Below, one piece after another: positions 32,429 through 34,271 of a stretch of DNA of 34,271 nt. Every line of letters starts with the position of its first letter. Position 1 is the first letter of the stretch. The notes under the pieces are model-generated. The model ran no database searches. It had not been told where the DNA came from and worked only from the letters and a program-made list of their open reading frames with translations. This stretch comes from Methanoculleus sp. (GTDB lineage Archaea > Halobacteriota > Methanomicrobia > Methanomicrobiales > Methanomicrobiaceae). The stretch is taken from positions 1-34,271 of the forward strand of contig DSBQ01000044.1 in the NCBI GenBank assembly GCA_011045995.1. Reading direction: 5' to 3'. The translations under genes and the position numbers were made by a program.

Positions 32429-33522
32429 ACGCCATGAACAACCTCTCCGAAGAGGACCGGGTCCGGCTCGAGCAGACCGGCATGATGCTCTCCGCCGTCA
32501 ACCGCTGCGGCAGTTATTTCCAGACCGACCAGGACGTCGTGCAGTCCGAGTGCACCTACGAGGGCATCGAGATGCTCCCGACCGAAATTGCGCTGAAGAA
32601 ATACGAGTGGCTCAGCGACTACTACTGGAACCTCGTCGACAAAGACAAGGACGAATACACCCGGTATGTTGCGGGCCAGAAGATCAGCGGCTACACCATC
32701 ATCGCCAGGAAGGGGAGCAAAAACATCTTCCCGCTCGAGACCTGCCTCTTCATGCAGAAGGACGAGATCCAGACCGTCCACAATATCGTCATCGCCGAGG
32801 AGGGTGCCGAGCTCCACCTGATCTCCGGCTGCGCTTCAAGCCATGCCGTCAGAAAGGGCGCCCATTACGGGGTCACGGAGTTCTATGTCGGCAAGGACGC
32901 CCTCATCTCCACCACGATGATCCACACATGGGGGGAGCATGTGGATGTCTACCCCCGCAGCGCAGCCGTCGTCGGGGAGGGAGGGACCTTCCTCTCCAAT
33001 TATGTCTCCATGAAACCGGTCGCGCACATCCAGATGTACCCGGTGGCACGCCTGACCGGCGCAACCTCGGTCGCCCGCTTCAACTCGGTCGTCCTCGCAC
33101 CGGAAGGGTCGCACCTCGACCTCGGCCAGCGGGCGGTCCTCGAGGCAAAAGGGAGCACTGCGGAGCTCATCTCCCGCGTGATTACCCGCGGTGGCGAGGT
33201 GATCGCCCGCTCCCATATCATCGGCGCCGAAGAAGAGACCCGCGGGCACATCGAGTGCAAGGGGCTGATCCTCGACGGCGGAAGCATTCATGCGGTCCCG
33301 GAGATCGAAGGCCGTCTGTCCAATACCGAACTCTCCCACGAGGCGGCGGTCGGCAAGATCGCCCGTGACGAGATCGAGTACCTGATGGCACGGGGCCTTG
33401 ATGAGGAGGTAGCGACGGCGACCATCATCCGCGGATTTTTGGATGTACGGATCCAGGGGCTGCCGGAGACCCTCCAGAGGCAGATAGATGCGGCAATCGA
33501 TGCTGCCGAGGACGGGTTCTAA
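32413..33522 (+). CDS. sufB: Fe-S cluster assembly scaffold SufB (SufB/D family)
   Basis: A 369-residue SufB/D-family protein, the scaffold partner of SufC. The right-handed beta-helix core shows the family pattern, with HNIVIAEEGAELHLISGCAS, ARFNSVVLAPEGSHLDLGQRAVLEAKG and GHIECKGLILDGGSIHAVPEIEG. The last part (ELSHEAAVGKIARDEIEYLMARGL-type helix, then FLDV) is the SufC-binding end, and it contains the conserved ELSHEAAVGKI. It is shorter than bacterial SufB, as usual for archaea. AAGGAG lies 8 bases before the ATG at 32413, inside sufC. Only one SufB/D gene is present, so a SufB homodimer with SufC is likely. Confidence 0.93.
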   Translation: MHKDLDAMNNLSEEDRVRLEQTGMMLSAVNRCGSYFQTDQDVVQSECTYEGIEMLPTEIALKKYEWLSDYYWNLVDKDKDEYTRYVAGQKISGYTIIARKGSKNIFPLETCLFMQKDEIQTVHNIVIAEEGAELHLISGCASSHAVRKGAHYGVTEFYVGKDALISTTMIHTWGEHVDVYPRSAAVVGEGGTFLSNYVSMKPVAHIQMYPVARLTGATSVARFNSVVLAPEGSHLDLGQRAVLEAKGSTAELISRVITRGGEVIARSHIIGAEEETRGHIECKGLILDGGSIHAVPEIEGRLSNTELSHEAAVGKIARDEIEYLMARGLDEEVATATIIRGFLDVRIQGLPETLQRQIDAAIDAAEDGF

Positions 33523-33538
33523 GACCCGTCACTTTTTC

Positions 33539-34168
33539 ATGACGCTGTACGACTGCACCCGGCCCTTTCCCGAACCCCTGATGACCTGGCCGGGCGACCC
33601 GGTCCCCGCGGCAGAACAGGCCGCAGCCGGAGAGTATACTATTACCCTGATGAGCAGTGCGAGCCACAGCGGTACGCACATCGATGCGCCGTCCCATCTC
33701 ATCGAGGGCGGGATGACGGTGGATGCGATCCCCCTCTCCACCCTCATCGGGCCGGTGACGGTTATCGACCTGACGGGCGGGAATGGCCCCGTAACGGCAG
33801 GCGACCTGAAGGATGCCTGTGGTCCGGGGATGCGGGTCCTGGTGAAGACGACCGCCCGGCATGTAGCGGAGTTTGATCCGTCATTTCGGGGGCTGTCCCC
33901 GGAGGCGGCGGAGTGCCTGGTGGATGCGGGGGTCATTCTCTTAGGCATGGACACCCCGTCGGTCGAGCCCTGGGGCGGTGACGGCAGGGTGCATCGCTCC
34001 CTCCTTGGTGCAGGGATTCCCCTGCTGGAAAATGTTGACCTGAGCGGGGTTTCCCGGGGTGACTATTATCTGATTGCCCTCCCATTACGTCTTACCGGCG
34101 GCGACGGAGCGCAGGCGCGGATCTGCCTGTCCGATACGGAGGAGATATTTCATGGATTTGGTCACTGA
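33539..34168 (+). CDS. Cyclase-family metal-dependent hydrolase (kynurenine formamidase-like)
   Basis: A 209-residue protein of the cyclase family (PF04199). The metal and active-site motif HSGTHIDAPSH (residues 43-53, H-x-GTH-x-D-x-P-x-H) is complete. LLGMDTPSVEPW and LLENVDLSGV, both typical, follow. Family members hydrolyse amides such as N-formylkynurenine or act on unrelated small molecules; methanogens have no kynurenine route, so the substrate is unknown. The ATG at 33539 gives the family start MTLYDCTRPFPEPL; an upstream start at 33488 would overlap sufB. It follows sufB by 16 bases without a clear ribosome binding site, and its end overlaps the next gene by 17 bases. Confidence 0.88.
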   Translation: MTLYDCTRPFPEPLMTWPGDPVPAAEQAAAGEYTITLMSSASHSGTHIDAPSHLIEGGMTVDAIPLSTLIGPVTVIDLTGGNGPVTAGDLKDACGPGMRVLVKTTARHVAEFDPSFRGLSPEAAECLVDAGVILLGMDTPSVEPWGGDGRVHRSLLGAGIPLLENVDLSGVSRGDYYLIALPLRLTGGDGAQARICLSDTEEIFHGFGH

Positions 34169-34271
34169 CGCAGTAAGAAGGATGGAAGAGGTCATCTGCG
34201 GGAGCGGATGCCAGGACAGCAATGTGCGCATCCGGCGCTCACCCGACGCGGATGTGTGCCGGTATGAACGC
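34152..34271 (+). CDS. Unidentified gene, cut by the window end
   Basis: An ATG at 34152 with a very good GGAGGAGAT ribosome binding site opens a frame that runs off the window after 40 codons (MDLVTDAVRRMEEVICGSGC and on). It overlaps the cyclase gene by 17 bases in another frame, so coupling is likely. The start is an amphipathic helix followed by a Cys-x3-Cys. Too little is present to name a family. Confidence 0.6.
   Translation, partial: MDLVTDAVRRMEEVICGSGCQDSNVRIRRSPDADVCRYER

Overview
The window comes from a GC-rich euryarchaeal methanogen, most likely of the order Methanomicrobiales (Methanoculleus/Methanofollis-like; genus inferred from general gene content and not tested). Seen directly: EF-2 with a diphthamide motif, aRF1 with NIKS and GGQ motifs, archaeal uS12/uS7, O-phosphoseryl-tRNA(Cys) ligase (SepRS), 4-demethylwyosine synthase (Taw1), preQ0 genes that in archaea feed archaeosine, AT-rich TATA-type promoters, and GGTGA/GGAGG ribosome binding sites. 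PAS-domain sensors of the methanogen type are common. There is no rRNA and no tRNA that I can see.

Layout. 1-740: accessory edge with the C-terminal end of a transposase, a one-spacer type I-C-like CRISPR remnant, and a HicA/HicB toxin-antitoxin pair. 867-2822 (minus): 6-phospho-3-hexuloisomerase and a class I aminotransferase. 3229-5079: a winged-helix/PAS/GAF regulator. 5149-7010 (minus): a PHP phosphoesterase and a UbiA prenyltransferase. 7011-7760: a long intergenic region that passes from AT-rich DNA into a GC-rich, hairpin-rich block. 7761-11868: a PAS histidine kinase and a CheB-CheR-PAS fusion. 12128-15406 (minus): EF-2, uS7 and uS12 (transcribed S12-S7-EF-2). 15407-15739: intergenic, with a strikingly well-paired multi-stem RNA candidate. 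15740-18916: queD-queE-queC, a Nudix hydrolase and an alpha/beta-hydrolase lipoprotein. 18961-24356: aRF1-ArgRS-Taw1-SepRS, packed with overlaps. 24626-25483: three small membrane proteins. 25779-26756: archaeal phosphoribulokinase. 26787-30103 (minus): MrfB-like exonuclease and MrfA-like helicase. 30254-31384: transglutaminase-like lipoprotein. 31697-34271: SufC-SufB, a cyclase-family hydrolase and an unidentified gene cut by the window end.

How genes work together. The que genes make preQ0 for archaeosine. aRF1, ArgRS, Taw1 and SepRS form a translation-quality operon. SufBC builds the Fe-S clusters that QueE and Taw1, both radical SAM enzymes, need. Hexuloisomerase and phosphoribulokinase, 24 kb apart, are two steps of the reductive hexulose-phosphate route known from Methanospirillum. 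The points most worth follow-up are the structured RNA candidate at 15489-15589, a second candidate RNA at 7300-7470, a decayed duplicate of the queE start, and the archaeal MrfAB-like repair pair.
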